From Glossina fuscipes (taxonomy: Eukaryota; Arthropoda; Insecta; Diptera; Glossinidae), in NCBI RefSeq assembly GCF_014805625.2, contig NW_023998415.1, positions 37,824,174 to 37,888,173 of the forward strand: a stretch of DNA of 64,000 bases. Reading direction: 5' to 3'. Positions 1-13,600 of the stretch are shown piece after piece. The position numbers and the translations under genes are program-made. The notes under the pieces were generated by a model. That model worked only from the letters and a program-made list of their open reading frames with translations, searched no databases and was not told where the DNA came from. Each line of letters opens with the position of its first letter. The stretch's first letter is position 1.

Positions 1-3000
1 TAAATTATAAAAAGAGTTTTGCTTAGTGATGTTCCGCTATCTCATCGGTCATTGGCTTTTTTTTTTCGACAAGAGTAAAGAGAGACCCATATATATCCCC
101 TACATGTATATTACAAAAAAAGTAACATCTTTCTTGGTCTTTCTATTAAGATTGATTACACTGGCCCTGTTTGTGTTTTCACTAACTACGTTTGAGGGGA
201 CCGCAAACAGAATTTCTTAAATGAATTATCTCATGATTTTCTGATGTTTTTTTCTAGAATTATTGTATACCTACGCTCGCTTAGATCTGTAGCGTCTCAA
301 CATCTATAAAATTGTGACCTACGCAAATGAACTGAGACTTTTGTGTGTGTTGGAAAAAAACGATTTCTATTCCAAGGTCTTCTCTAAGGCAATCTTCCAA
401 AAAGAAGGAGAAGATTGTCTATAGGAAAATGGGATTGTTGGCAATGATACAAATGTACAGATTGTACAATTTAGATGTGAATGAAATATACAACTATTTC
501 ATACAAAGCACACCTTCAAAGTCTATGTATCGACTCTGGAGTTTCCTGACTTTTCGTACGATTGATTCAGTTATTTCTCTACTATCAATGAAGTGGATCT
601 CTCTAAGGCTTTTAACTGACTTAATCGATGGAATTTCTTATAATTGCATTTAGTTTCGATCATTCAGCATATTTTGTGAACATAACATTTACCATGTCAC
701 AATTTGCTCAGCATTAGAAAATAGGCAAAATTAGGCTAATATCGAAACGTAGATACTTGTCAGTCTTGGACAATTTCCAAAAGTGTAAAACAGCAAGTCG
801 ACCAGGGCAGCTATTCTTCATAATTGTCGGTTTGAATTTTAATCTTTTAATTTTGATTACTGAATTAAGTAGAGAATTTCTGTATTAAGATAAAATCTCC
901 ATTCTTATCTATGCGAACAGACGGACCTTTCAACCACTTTTGATAGAGTCTCTCAAGCATTGCTCATTGAGAAGCTCTATTAGGATTTTATGTGCCTCAT
1001 TAAAGATGTGCCTGTCTAAAGATGTAACGTCTACAGATGAAATTACAAGCGCAATTGTGTGCGCTCGGCTTAAAAAGCTAGAAAGAAAGCTAGCTAAAAA
1101 CTCAATTAAGGGTCTTATTGTAGGCTATAAGCGTTTGCCGACAGAAAAATGACAGGAAAATCAATTCCATTGCTATGTTACGCGGAAATGATGTACCTGA
1201 CTATGGTTCATATTAATAATTATAATAATTGATATGTTTGTCATTTTGATTATATTAGAAAAGTATAGTAAGAGTAACCTATAAACGTTAGGAAAATATT
1301 CCCTATATCTATACTTTTTTTTTTTTTTTTTTTATTTCGCCTTCTTGGCGTCTTTTTGTTTTCGTTTCGTTTTGTCCATTTGTATAGTAATAGATAGTAG
1401 ATGTTATGATATGCTCCACAAGAATACTTTACAAGCCTGTTTATGACCTCTATTATAAAAGATTTACTATCCAGAATTATGCCCTAGATTTTAAATATGG
1501 TACGATAGTGTCTATTAACTTTAAGTACTGACTTCACCTACAGCAATGATTTTATTTGAAACATTTTTCGGATGTTATTGTTCAAAAAGAAAAAATAGTA
1601 AAAAAGCATGCATAGACTATTGGCCTTGCCGTTTAAACTTTATTTATTCTATTCATATATCATCACTTTCGGGTAATCGGGTAAAGAATATTTGCCTAAT
1701 GGACTGGAAACGCTTCTGCAGCGATCTAAATTACATTATAAGGGTCGCATGAACAAGCATGTTTTCTTCTTCATACTCCTTACATTATTCACTTAAATTT
1801 ATACTTTTTATATGGTTTGTTTAGGGTGTACAATTTTGCCAACTTGCCTCTAAAATGCCACTGAGACGGTGACAGTAAAGAAAACTAAAAAAAATTTAAA
1901 AAAATGAAATTTTCATTTAATGGACAAACAACGAAAAAACTTTCTTCCTTTTGGAAGCAAAAATACTCTGATTTGGTCTTGTGCTTTACTCATAATGTTT
2001 GGTCGATTTTATACTGTTTGCTATACTAGCCCGCCTGTAAAAGCTTTCAAGCTTTTTATAAATTTGAATTCCATAGCATGACTTGAGCTCCATATCATGC
2101 ATTGTCTTTTTTACCAAACATATCCGCCAAGACGGACGAACGAATGAACGGATAGACTATACATAAATGATGATGACCACACACACTTTGTGGACTCATT
2201 GAAGACTTCTTCTGCGCTTACTGCTAACGTTTTCACGAAGTTAACGTATTCCCATACTTCGGCGCGGAGTATTCCAAACAATTTACATCCGATTAGGGCA
2301 TATATCAGATCATAAGTTTTTCATTTCCAGATTTTCCAGGTGAGCTTTTAGAAATTGTAAAAATAAGACGGGGGCGTTGTTCACTCTTTTGTCGTACTGT
2401 CAAAGGTCCTATCCAAAAAACCTCACAACAACACAAACGAAATTATTTTGGATATGTGATTCATAATTTAATGAGCAAAGATCTGAAATTTCTTCTCTTG
2501 TTAATTCATTTTAAGATCGTTGAGTAAGCTTTAAAAATTTTGAAATCCTCACTAGCGGATTGAAAACCGAAGGAGTTTTTAGGGCGGCACGATCAAACAG
2601 GATGAGTTGGTGAAACATGCGTTTATAGGTTATAGTGGACAATTTTGCAGGAATTTTTCGACTATCTGAAATCGGCGATGCCCGCGCTATAAAAAACTGG
2701 ATTTAATAACTTTTCTACGTGTGGCACACGTGACGTAAGACGTGACAACGTCTTCTCGCGATTGAAAACTTGTGAAAAAAATTTCGAACCCATAGTAGAA
2801 TACAATTATAATTTCTCTTTGTTATTAGTTAAGGTTTTTGATAATTTTTCACCGGCAATCGGATGCAAAGCCGGTATGACATTACCGATATGAACAGGCT
2901 GTATATCTGTGCTTAGCAATATATTAATGAAAAACAAATATATTTTGCAGGGAGATATGTGTTGAGCGGATCGCTATGATCGATAAAATGATGAATTACT

Positions 3001-3326
3001 TTTCTTAGGATCACTTGATGTTAACCTTCAATTGTTCAAGGAGCAGTAAGCGGCTGTTTATGATTATCGGTCGATTAACCGCATTGTTAAATTGCCCTAT
3101 CATTAAGGGCAAACCAATAGGATCCGTCTCGGCACTCACTTCATACCGAGATATAATATTGTAGTACATTGTGTTGAAGTACGGAGCAAAATGTTTGATT
3201 AAAGAGGAGGAGATAGGTGTTGTGAACGCTTTCACGCATTTAAAAATTGCACATTTCATTCATATGGTCATACGTTCTTAAAGTTTTTGCATTTATGTTA
3301 CATACAAATATACGTTTATTTTACAG
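1..3326. other. Region without a secure gene
   Basis: No gene can be supported here. Short open frames at 345-653 and 940-1152 (+) encode 102 and 70 residues with no family that I recognise and no convincing splice context. A poly(T) tract lies at about 1314-1334. Around 2940-3260 both strands look weakly protein-like: a minus frame at 3011-3259 codes 82 residues, while the plus frame contains three stops. This could be a decayed coding relic, but I cannot name it. Confidence 0.5.
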
Positions 3327-3395
3327 ATTTGCATGCAACAATGATTCTAATGCAATTGTGACGAGAATGGGCGAACTGTTTGCTGCATTAAATAA
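3327..3395 (+). other. Possible 69-nt internal exon
   Basis: The segment has a good acceptor (pyrimidine tract ending TTTTACAG) and a good donor (GTGAGTAT at 3396). Of the three frames only one is open; read from 3328 it gives FACNNDSNAIVTRMGELFAA followed by LNK. The length is a multiple of three. I do not recognise the peptide, and no flanking exon was found in the window. It could be a leader exon of the EB-module gene downstream, an exon of a gene that extends to the left, or chance. Confidence 0.25.
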
Positions 3396-3660
3396 GTGAG
3401 TATCCATCGCAAAAGGATATTTATGTTACTGATGGTGATGGTAAATTGATGTGAATATATATAAATACGAACGGGTTGGCAGAAGAAATGGCATTAAGTC
3501 ATCATAATGAAGCCAATTTCTGGATTAATAATAATGCGAAAAACGAATCACATCAAATTGTAATAATAACGAAAAGGGAAAGAAAAGAAAATGATTCCTC
3601 AACCCTGGATAAATTGCTACAAATTCAACTGAAATAATGCTGCAGAAAATTCAATAGGAG

Positions 3661-3662
<2 letters not shown>

Positions 3663-3697
<35 letters not shown>
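3663..3697. repeat. (TA)n microsatellite
   Basis: An uninterrupted TA dinucleotide run of about 35 bp lies upstream of the EB-module gene. Confidence 0.9.
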
Positions 3698-3700
<3 letters not shown>

Positions 3701-3993
3701 TATAAATAGTGCATTCGAGAAACAATCAAAACTTGAACGAAATAACGATAAAAACATTGACCCTTTGCTATGGCGACAACACATATAGAAACAAGGGGGA
3801 AAAAGATAACTTATTAAGTTAAAGTAAAATTGGGAAAACAAAAAGGTAAATTTAACAAAATTGAAGAATGGGCCCATGAGGGTAGTAGCAAAAGTGCGAT
3901 CGATAAATAAACACACAACTAAACAAGAAGAATAAGGAGTTTATTGATAATAAGAAAAGGAGGTCAGGTATTGGGAATACGTACGTATGAGAA

Positions 3994-4647
3994 ATGGCCC
4001 AAAATTTCATCTATAAACCTAATTATAGCATAACTGAATTCAATCATCGCACTCAACGGCTACAACTGCAGCAACAGATTCAAAAGCAAATTCTGAAACC
4101 TCGAACATATTTAAATACTGATCGTAGTAACATTGTTAGCAATGATAAGCTGCAAGAAAATATTGCGGCAGAATTACACGCTGACGACGACATGTCAGCT
4201 GTATATCAGTGCGGACAGCTAACATCTGTTTTTGATAGCATAAAATGGTCACCCCTAGGAAACAATCAAACGAATGACAGCAACATTAAAAATACCTCGA
4301 ATACATCGATTCTGTCAATCAAACACTGTGCTCATACTACCGTTTATTTGGATATCCCAAGACCCCCGTCAATACCAACGGCGTCATTAATAAGGAATAC
4401 ACCGCCGTCATTACTATTATCACGATTGTCCCCAAATTATTATTCAACATGTTGCTCGCTCACTTACAATATGTTTGCTGCCTATGCCGAAGCTGTCACT
4501 CTGCAAATGAAGTGTAAAACACATTTTAATAGATTGTTACACGTAGGTGGTCATCTCGATATGCGTAGTTTACGTTATCTGATACTAATGGTATTGGTTT
4601 ATTGGAGTGTACTCACACATGTAGCCGTTGCCACAAATGTCACAACA

Positions 4648-4692
<45 letters not shown>

Positions 4693-7600
4693 GCACAGCC
4701 TTTCCTGTTACCATTATTACCATCACTTACATCACACAATGACTCATTTGTGCAACAAAGCTTAACGGCATTCGATAGTCAGCACGTAAGTTCATTACGC
4801 AACTTTACGTTCACGTTCACAGTTTCGGGTACGATGTCAACTAGTTTATCTAATCAAACATCGAAATCATTAATAACATATGATGCCTCTATGAATAATT
4901 TTGCATTCAATATGCGTTCATTAACGCGTCGTGATGCCGCCAATGTGCCTGATCCTGATGCTGAAGATGATGATTCCAGCTATCACGATGAAGAATTCGA
5001 TGAGTATGAGGCCCTTATTCATAATAAATCTGGTAAGTTTATCAATTAAACAAAGTAGCACGCGCGCACACCATTCCCAAGCTATAGACAGTTGTAAAAT
5101 TGATTTGAGTGAAAGGCACCGGGGTGCAAGCGTTGAAAAAGTGGAAGAAATGCGGTACGCTTCGAACGTTTTTTATTCATTTCGAAGCGATTAAGGTAGG
5201 TAGGTAAGTTAATCCGCTTTAAGAAGGCGACTTGGCCTTCGCGCTTTTATGAAATGCTATTGTGTGTGCGCGGAAAGCAAAATATGTACAAATTGTTCAT
5301 AGATCGATCATAGCGGATGGATGCGAGGAATGAATATTCATTTTCTAGATTTTAGATTGACTTGACTCAAAGCTCAAAAAGTGTATGTGATTGATTTTAT
5401 TATGAATTTCCTAATAGTGCTTTAAAGGCGAAGAAAATTCAAGTCTATAGCGAAAGTAATATCAGTATATACGGTACATGGACATGAGCCAATAACAAAC
5501 ATACTTATGATGTCACTGTCATCATTAAATCACTACAGTGCAGCGAACATACGGCGAGAATTTTTTTTATTTTTTTTTTAGTATACAATTAACATACCAA
5601 CAATACGTGCGGTTTTAACTTTTTAACTTTACATATTTACCGGCAGAGAATGAGTGAACGCATATATATTGTGTGCATACTAGTGGCACTTGGATGAATG
5701 TATAGTATAGCTATGACAAGGTTCTTATTGTGGGTTTCTCCTTTTTTTTTATTGACTAGTGCCATAAAACCACAGCCCTTTTACTTATCGCTTTTCCTTT
5801 TTTTTGCTTTTGGTTGCTGGAGTAAAATTTATGGCAAAACGAAAACACAAAAAAAAAAAAGAAAAAAGAAAATGTTTTAAAAACAAAGGCAAAAACAAAA
5901 ACTAAGCAATTGTCACTGAGAATATGAAAATGTAATATGCATGGATGTGATAAATAAATTTTGGGGGGATTACATAAATGCATGTAAATCTTAGTAAAAC
6001 ATATCGTTGAAAAGGTCAAGGAATTTAAGTAATATTCAAATACTTTGCTTACATTTTCCTTTAGCCCCTTTCCAGCGGGAGGGGCTGGATTAGGCAGAAT
6101 TGAAAACATTGGCCATTGTACGTAGGTTGTTTGCTCTTGTATTCGGTGTTGGCACACCGTTAATACAATAGATTAGGTTTTAAATAGAATCATTGTAATG
6201 CTGATCACCATCCAGATGCAAAATAGTGGTTTTCCGTTCAAGAAGATAGAAGAATGGGAAACTTATGCAAAATGGACAAAAATAATTTTAAAAAATTTTA
6301 AAAAAATTGCTAAAGAAATTTTCTTTTTATTTTTCGTTTTTTTTTTTTTTTTTTTTTTAGCCAAAGGTAAATATATAGGTGCTCCGTGCAATAATATGAA
6401 GTGTGAAACGTCTTTAGTACATGTCACCTGCGAGAAGGAGACATTAACTTGCGGCTGTGAAAAAAATTATCCCGTGCAACTTGGTTTAACCAGGGGATGC
6501 GATAAACGTAAGTTCTCTTCCAATTTAATAATAGAACTTTTCATTCCATTTCTCTTATATTAATTATGTTTCCCGATCGAGTAGCAAAAAAATTGGGCGA
6601 ACAATGTTTTTATGACGAAACATGTCAATACAATGACGAGAATTCCCTCTGTGTTCAGGTGCGACATAATGCATTGTGTCAGTGTGCCTCCGGTTTTCAT
6701 TCGGTCAGCTATACGAAACCAACCCGTCGAGTGTTTTGTACGCAAGGTAAATATCGAACAACGGAGTATATATATATATATATGTACCTGATTGTTATTA
6801 CTGAATTGCCGTGTATGTGTTAATCACCGTTTTCTCGATTTTTACTTTCTATACGCAGATCTCGACGAATTGAACTCTGATTTGCCCACACTGCTGGGCG
6901 TCTGTCTGGGCATTGGGGTCTTGGCCGGCCTAATATGCATGGTATTGCATCTGTTTAGTAAAACAAAATATCCACGTCATCGAAATTTCGGTGACGCCAA
7001 TTTACCGCCACCAATTATGTATTCAAGTGAAACAGGTAAAAGCTATTGTTGCTCAAAATACTGTCTATTTCAAGTGTGTAAAAGGCAGTGATGGCTTTGT
7101 TATTTGGTTTTTGGAATCTGATATGCCTTCACATTTACCAGGTATACTGTCGACAGTGCAATCTGGTCGTCCATCTTCGCGTTCGAGTATACGTTCTAGT
7201 GGTGGTTCTGTCGGTTCCTATGGCAATCGTCGCACATCCTCTGTCGGTGGTACAACTGGTACTGGGGCTTCGAAAGGCATATTGGTCTCGACTTCACGCA
7301 CAGGTGCGGCTAGATCGGCCGCCATATTGCTTATATCGTGTCACTTGTCAGCCATTTCCAAACAAAATTCACGCGTCTCATCGCGTCAAACTTCCGGTGC
7401 CGGCTGTAGTGCAAACTCACGCGATAATCTCGACGAGAACGGTTCCAATCCGGACAGTCGAAGTTGCGATAGCACGCTCTCAATGACGCGTCATCTTCAA
7501 AAGCAATTGAATCATCAGCGTCATCTACTCAGTTTCGAACTATCGCCGGCAAAAACCAAAAATCACGATAGAGTTAGAGCGTTGTTGGGCTTGAATGGAA

Positions 7601-10600
7601 TTGATAATTATAGAACCGATGACGATGATTTCAATAGTTTAGAAAATGGTGGTGGTAATCACTTAGAAATTGGTGCTCTACCCACACCGGCCAGTGAAAC
7701 GCCCTGTTTTGCGGTAAAACTCCTTGACAAAACTAAACTAAACCAGTTAAACAAACAAATTTCAATATACTGCCCGCATCAAACATACAAACAGAATACG
7801 GAAAAGAAAAGAAAACAACATGAACAACAACAACACACGACACTCCACTTTTTAATGAAATTTGCGACATAAACGTTAAAATTTTTACACATAACGTAAC
7901 ATATATACGTCTAAATTGCTCAACATTTCGTCTGTTGAACTCAAAAATTGCTCTTATGTCAGCGTCTCTCCTCGTATATACAATTCGTCTGTTGCCTATT
8001 TTATTTCGGTCTCATATTTAGTTTCACAGAGATCCAAAAATGACTTGAGTTGTCCTTGTAGGTCATATTTAACTTGTCGTTTATTTTATACCAAAAGCAA
8101 TTAATTAACAAGACCGTCCAACATTTTTCAACCTACGAAATTATTACAGACTTTTTGGGTTTCTGTTATCAATAGCTCTAGTAACGCTAGTTAGTTAATT
8201 AGCAGTAAATCGACGGCTTGCTCTTTCATTCTCATCATTACTATAGACAAAAGATCCTATTAATAGTTTCTTAATACGACGTCACATTCTCTTAAAGGTT
8301 TACAAAGCCAGAGCAGATAGATAGATAGATAGATAGATAGATAGTGTTTTTAAGTGAATATGCGCTATGATTTACCGATAAATGTGTATGGACAAAAAAA
8401 GCAAACAGTAGCTACGTAAAACGATAAGATTTGTTTTCTTTACTATTGTAAAATATTCGAGAACATAGATCGGCCGGTCGGCGGGTCAAAATCAATCAAA
8501 ATGACCGTATTAAAGAGACTTTTGGGTTAGAGATTTTCGTATTAAAAAGGTCTTCTAGTAAATGACAAAGTATAATTTATACAGAAGAACATAATTACAA
8601 ACACAGTTGAATGAACTTTATTTATATAACCGTTCTTTTCGATATCAATGGCTCCCCTGATGTTATTGCATTTTTTATGTATATATATATATAAAGATTT
8701 GTGTATATAACATCCATGATGATCGAACTAAATTTTTGTTCATAGTATCTATTTACAATCCTTTTATACCCACCACTGTAAGAAGGGGGTATAATCATAT
8801 TTTTCATAACATATATAACATAACAAAAGGAAGCTTCAGAGACGCTATTAAGTATATTTTAGGTTGGGGAAAACGAAATCCATTATTTTTTCGGTAGATG
8901 GATGCACTGATAGATTTCTCGTAAAGTATCGATCAAACTATTTCAGATTTATGCTCGTTGGAAAGGTGACATTTCGCAGTAAAAAAAATTTTTTTGCTGT
9001 TTTTTGTTTGGTGCATTCAGTTGTGAGTTACAGCGTGTTAAAAATGGAAGTGAACAAAGAGAAAATTCGGTACATTTTACAGTTTTCCTTTGACAAAGGC
9101 GAACATGCAAGCCGGCAAGGCGGCTAAAATGGTGAATGGTGTTTATGGTTCCGATACTGTAACAGCCAATTATGTGCAATTTTGGTTTCGTAGATTCCGT
9201 TCAGGAATTATTGATGTTAAAGATGCACCTCGCACAGGTAGGCCGGTCTTCGAAAATGTCGATAAAATCGGAGAAATGATCGAAGTTGACCGGCATGTTA
9301 GCAGTCGTAACATCGCCCAGGAGCTAAAAATCGACCATAAAACAGTTTTAAACCATTTACGCAAAGCTGGATTCAAAACGAAGCTCGATATTTGGGTGCC
9401 ACACCAATTAACAGAGAAAAACATGATGGATCGAATTTCCATCTGCGAAGCCTTGGCCAAACGGAATGAGATAGACCCATTTCTTAAACGGATGGTGACT
9501 GGAGATGAGAAATGGATCACATACGATAACCCTGTGCGAAAACGATCGTGGTCAAAGAGCGGTGAAGCACCTCAAACGGCCAGGAAGGTTTTGCTATGCA
9601 TTTGGTGGGACTGGAAGGGGATTATTTATTATGAGTTGCTTCCATATGGCCAAACGCTAAATTCTGATCTCTACTGTCAACAACTGGACCGTTTGAAGAT
9701 AGCGATTGACCAGAAACGGCCAGAATTGGCCAACAGGAGAGGTGTCGTGTTCTACCAGGACAACGCTAGGCCACACACATCTACAGTGACTCGCCAGAAA
9801 CTTCGGGAGCTTGGTTGGGAAGTTTTAATTCATCCGCCATACAGTCCGGACTTGGCACCAAGCGATTATCATCCTTTTCTTGCATTGCAAAATTTCTTTA
9901 ATGATAAAAAATTGGAATCTAGGGAGGATTGTGAAAATCGTCTACTAGAGTTTTTTGCAAATAGAGACCAGGACTTCTATGAGAGAGGCATTTTGAAATG
10001 GCAACAAATCATACAACAAAACGGTGCATATTTGACCCAAATCGGACAATCCGAAGCATGTTAAATAAACTCTTGAAGTGCATATAAAAATAATGGATTT
10101 TTTTTCCCCCAAACTAATATATTCTTGTTCAGGGTGAAATGTTGAGTTGATTAAGTCATGTCTATCCGTGTGTGCGGTGTATGTTGCTGGCACTCTCCTA
10201 GTCGCAAAAATGAAGATATCATCTTTAAATTTGATAGAAACATTGGAAATTTGTTCAGGCAGGTTGATATTGAAAATGGACCAAATTAATCCGAGCGGAA
10301 GCGCGCAGTGGAGCGTTAACTGAACGCAACTCCCTTTTTTTAACAAAAATTTTTCAATATTTTCTCTTTAATTGGAAATTATTGAAGTCTGAAATTTTCC
10401 ACATTTACTTTACGAACACACTCTACTGTCTACGTTCAAAAATAAAAGCGATCGACCATGCCCACACAAAGTGACGAGTAAATAAATTTTATTTTTTTCA
10501 CTTTTTTGAAGATTTTTGAAGCATACTTATGGTAAGACAAACAAGACCAAATGTTTAAAGCTATTTTGTACATTCATCAAATTAAGATTTTTTTGATCTG

Positions 10601-13600
10601 CCTAAAAATGGGTTAATTTTAAAATGAATACGGTAGGCACCGCGACCTGGTGGATTAATTTTTTCTTAATAGTACCAGCGATATGGGTATCAAATAAAAG
10701 AACTTGGAGAGTAGAATGCGAAAAGTGTAGTGGTGGTGGGTGTGCGAGATTCCGTCTCACCGAATATAACTTTCTTACTTGTTTATTCTTAAAATGTTTG
10801 TGTCATGTTTATTTTTATAATTTTTTTTTATATTACACTTTAATAAGTGAGTTAGATGAAGATAAAAATTATTTTTTAAAATATAATTTTTTTTTAATAA
10901 TGAAAAATTTCTCTAAATTTTTTTGATCTGAAAATTTTCACTGAATTTTGTTCAAGCATTTGGCGAGCATAGATTTCGTATTCGTTAGGATGGAATGAAT
11001 GATGAAAGGAAAACAAATTATATTTGCTACGTTCATATCTGCTATTTGTTAGTTTTTGCGTATATGCACTTATACGTAGACCATAACGCAATATATATTT
11101 GGAAATACGGAATTGTATAAGCTTCTGCTTTGAAATCGTTTGAGAGAATGTGGCGACATATTAAGAAACTATTAATAGAATCTTTGTCCATACAAATAAT
11201 ATAACTGAGGGAGCAAGTTGTCAAATTGCTGCTAGTTAACAGTGTTACTACACACGCCACACACAACAGACGCATTCAAAAAGTCCGTAATAATCTCCTG
11301 GTTTCAATTTTGAACAAAATGTTCGAGTGTCTTCTCATTTAGTTGTCTGCGATTATACGCATCGGGTCAAGACAGATTGGCATATACTTTCGAGGAAACC
11401 CTCTCTTTCCCTCTATTTGAACCGTTTTTCAAAATTGATATCGAAAACCGAAAATACTTTGTGTTGATATAACCGAATACCAAATTCTTCAATTTATTTA
11501 TATTGGTAATGACGATAACGGGTTTTGCTCAGGTATTGTTAGCCAATTCCTTCTAATGCCTAATAAAGGGAAAAATTTCTGAATGTTAGGCAATTTCATA
11601 AAATCGAAATTATATTGAGGACTGCACTACAGATGTAACGAAGAAAAACAACTGCTGCTTCACTTGAAAGAACATCGAACCAAGCTTCGAAACAGATTGT
11701 TATATAGATGAGAATGAATGCCCGCCTCGGGCATTTGTAATATTTTGTATTTTTTCTTGAATATCAGATTTTACTGAGACGTCTTACAAATACAAACTTG
11801 AATATGAGAGGAAAAGAGAAAACCCAGCAAAATGCCTATTAATGTTGGGCTTTCACAAATTCGATAAGAACGACACAAGCACAAGCAAAATAACATTTTC
11901 TTTCATTGTTATAAAATTTACAAACTGGTGGATATATAAGTGATCAGTTCTGCGAATAAAAGCACTACCTTTTTAGTGGTTATAGTGTGTTTCTTTTAAT
12001 ATTATTTTATATACCTCAAGTCCAAGAAAGCCTTGCTCTTATCCTATTCGAGAAGAATACAACATATCGATGAATATATTGCGCGATTAAGTAGCCAGAA
12101 ATAGTTTGTTTTTTTTTTTTTTTTGCGCTAAATTTCTCCTCCTCTTCCTTCACTTCTCCGTCAGTTTTTTTAAAAGCAATTTTAACGCTCATCTGACATT
12201 TATCGTTAGATCTTTTTGTACCTTAACTTTAGGCAGACAATGGATATTTAAACCTCACTATGTCAAACGATATTACTGTATAGAAAATAGAAAGATACTG
12301 ATAATACTGATTTTTTTGAGCCATCCACCCAAGTCACATGTAACTTGTTGATTTCTCAAAATTAATTGCAACATATGACAGAAGTGCAACCAATTCGATT
12401 ATAGCTTAAGTTATTCTGAATTATTTGTAAAAAGTTCCAAATATTTGTACTAGGAATGATGTTACAAATGTTGGGAATATTAATGCTAATTGAAACACGA
12501 AATAATACATATATTTCCGCTCTCGGTGACGTCTATTCGTTACGCGTATTTTGTCAGAAACCAAAAATGCAGCATTGACTGCTTTTGCAGTAAGCAAAAT
12601 TAAACATTAAACAAGTAAGAATATTACATTCGATCGGGACCGAACCCCGGACCCTGTTTATACCCATCAACAGCTAAAGAAACGAAAAGAATTAAATTTT
12701 CATACTCTATAAGAGTGGGCCGACTTGCCTGATTTTTCGCTATTTTTCTGTAATAAAAGGCGAAATTTATTTATATGGTTTACGTCTTTACGTACCTAAT
12801 AGCAACAAGCAAAGCACACGGAAAGCAAAGCTGTTCATAGTTTTTGTTGCATAAGCGTGCGTACGTTATAGGCGCTTCATTTAACCGGTTTGGATCACTT
12901 TCAATTTTTCTTTGCAAATTTCTAAGCGATATCTTAATTTTTGCAAATGGGAAAATGCTTACCACAGATACTATACAGTTGGGCAAACGGACAGACGGAC
13001 AGACGAACAGACGAGAAGATAGGCATGCAGAATTTGAAACGGGCCAAGAATTTATATACTCTATGGGGTTTTTCAAGCAATAAAACAATTCTTTATACCT
13101 TTTGGAAAACGCAGGTGTCCTCCAATACCAACGGCTTCATTTTTGCGGACAAGAAAATGGTCACAGCAGACATTATACAGACGGACAACGGGACGTAGTT
13201 AACTCGATTCACAATTTTGATGCTGATCAAGAATATATACATGATTTGTGTGGTCCCTGAATCTTCTTTGACAAAATGAATATACCCTTGGGTATAATGG
13301 CGGTATGTTAAGAAGTACATTATGCTCATCACAATAAGAAAATACGTAAGATATTTTTTCAATCGATCAAATCAGAATCATTTTCCCTGCTGTCTGTCTG
13401 TTTATCCGTCTGTTCAGGTTACTTTTTTTTTTAATCCTTCCACTTGTCATTTTATTTATTTGTTTTTTATATCAAACATGCAAGTGCCAAAGTTAAACAT
13501 TAACTTGTAAAAGAAGTTTTATTGTCATTTCAATCTTTAACTTGATTACGACAGCAACCTTGTGAATCTATTGAAGTGTTTTAGGTCTATGAAGTATATT

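Larger units (their letters stand above)
8765..10310 (-). repeat. Dispersed repeat family 1, copy split by mariner
   Basis: The left part (8765-8856) starts with the family end TTTTATACCCACCACTG. The right part (10118-10310) carries TATTCTTGTTCAGG, a Tyr-rich primer-like TCTATCCGTGTG segment and AAAATGAAGATATCATC. The order is the reverse complement of the copies at 12612, 28236 and 34920. Removing the mariner between them restores a continuous repeat, with AGTATA joined to TATTCTTG. The mariner therefore inserted into an existing copy. Confidence 0.6.

Noticed and set aside
345..653. 102-codon open frame
   Set aside because: No family likeness and no splice or promoter support; AT-rich frames of this length occur by chance.
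7304..7351. A 48-nt GT-AG stretch inside EB-gene exon 5 that could be a micro-intron
   Set aside because: It is shorter than normal fly introns and a multiple of three, so the frame stays open without splicing.
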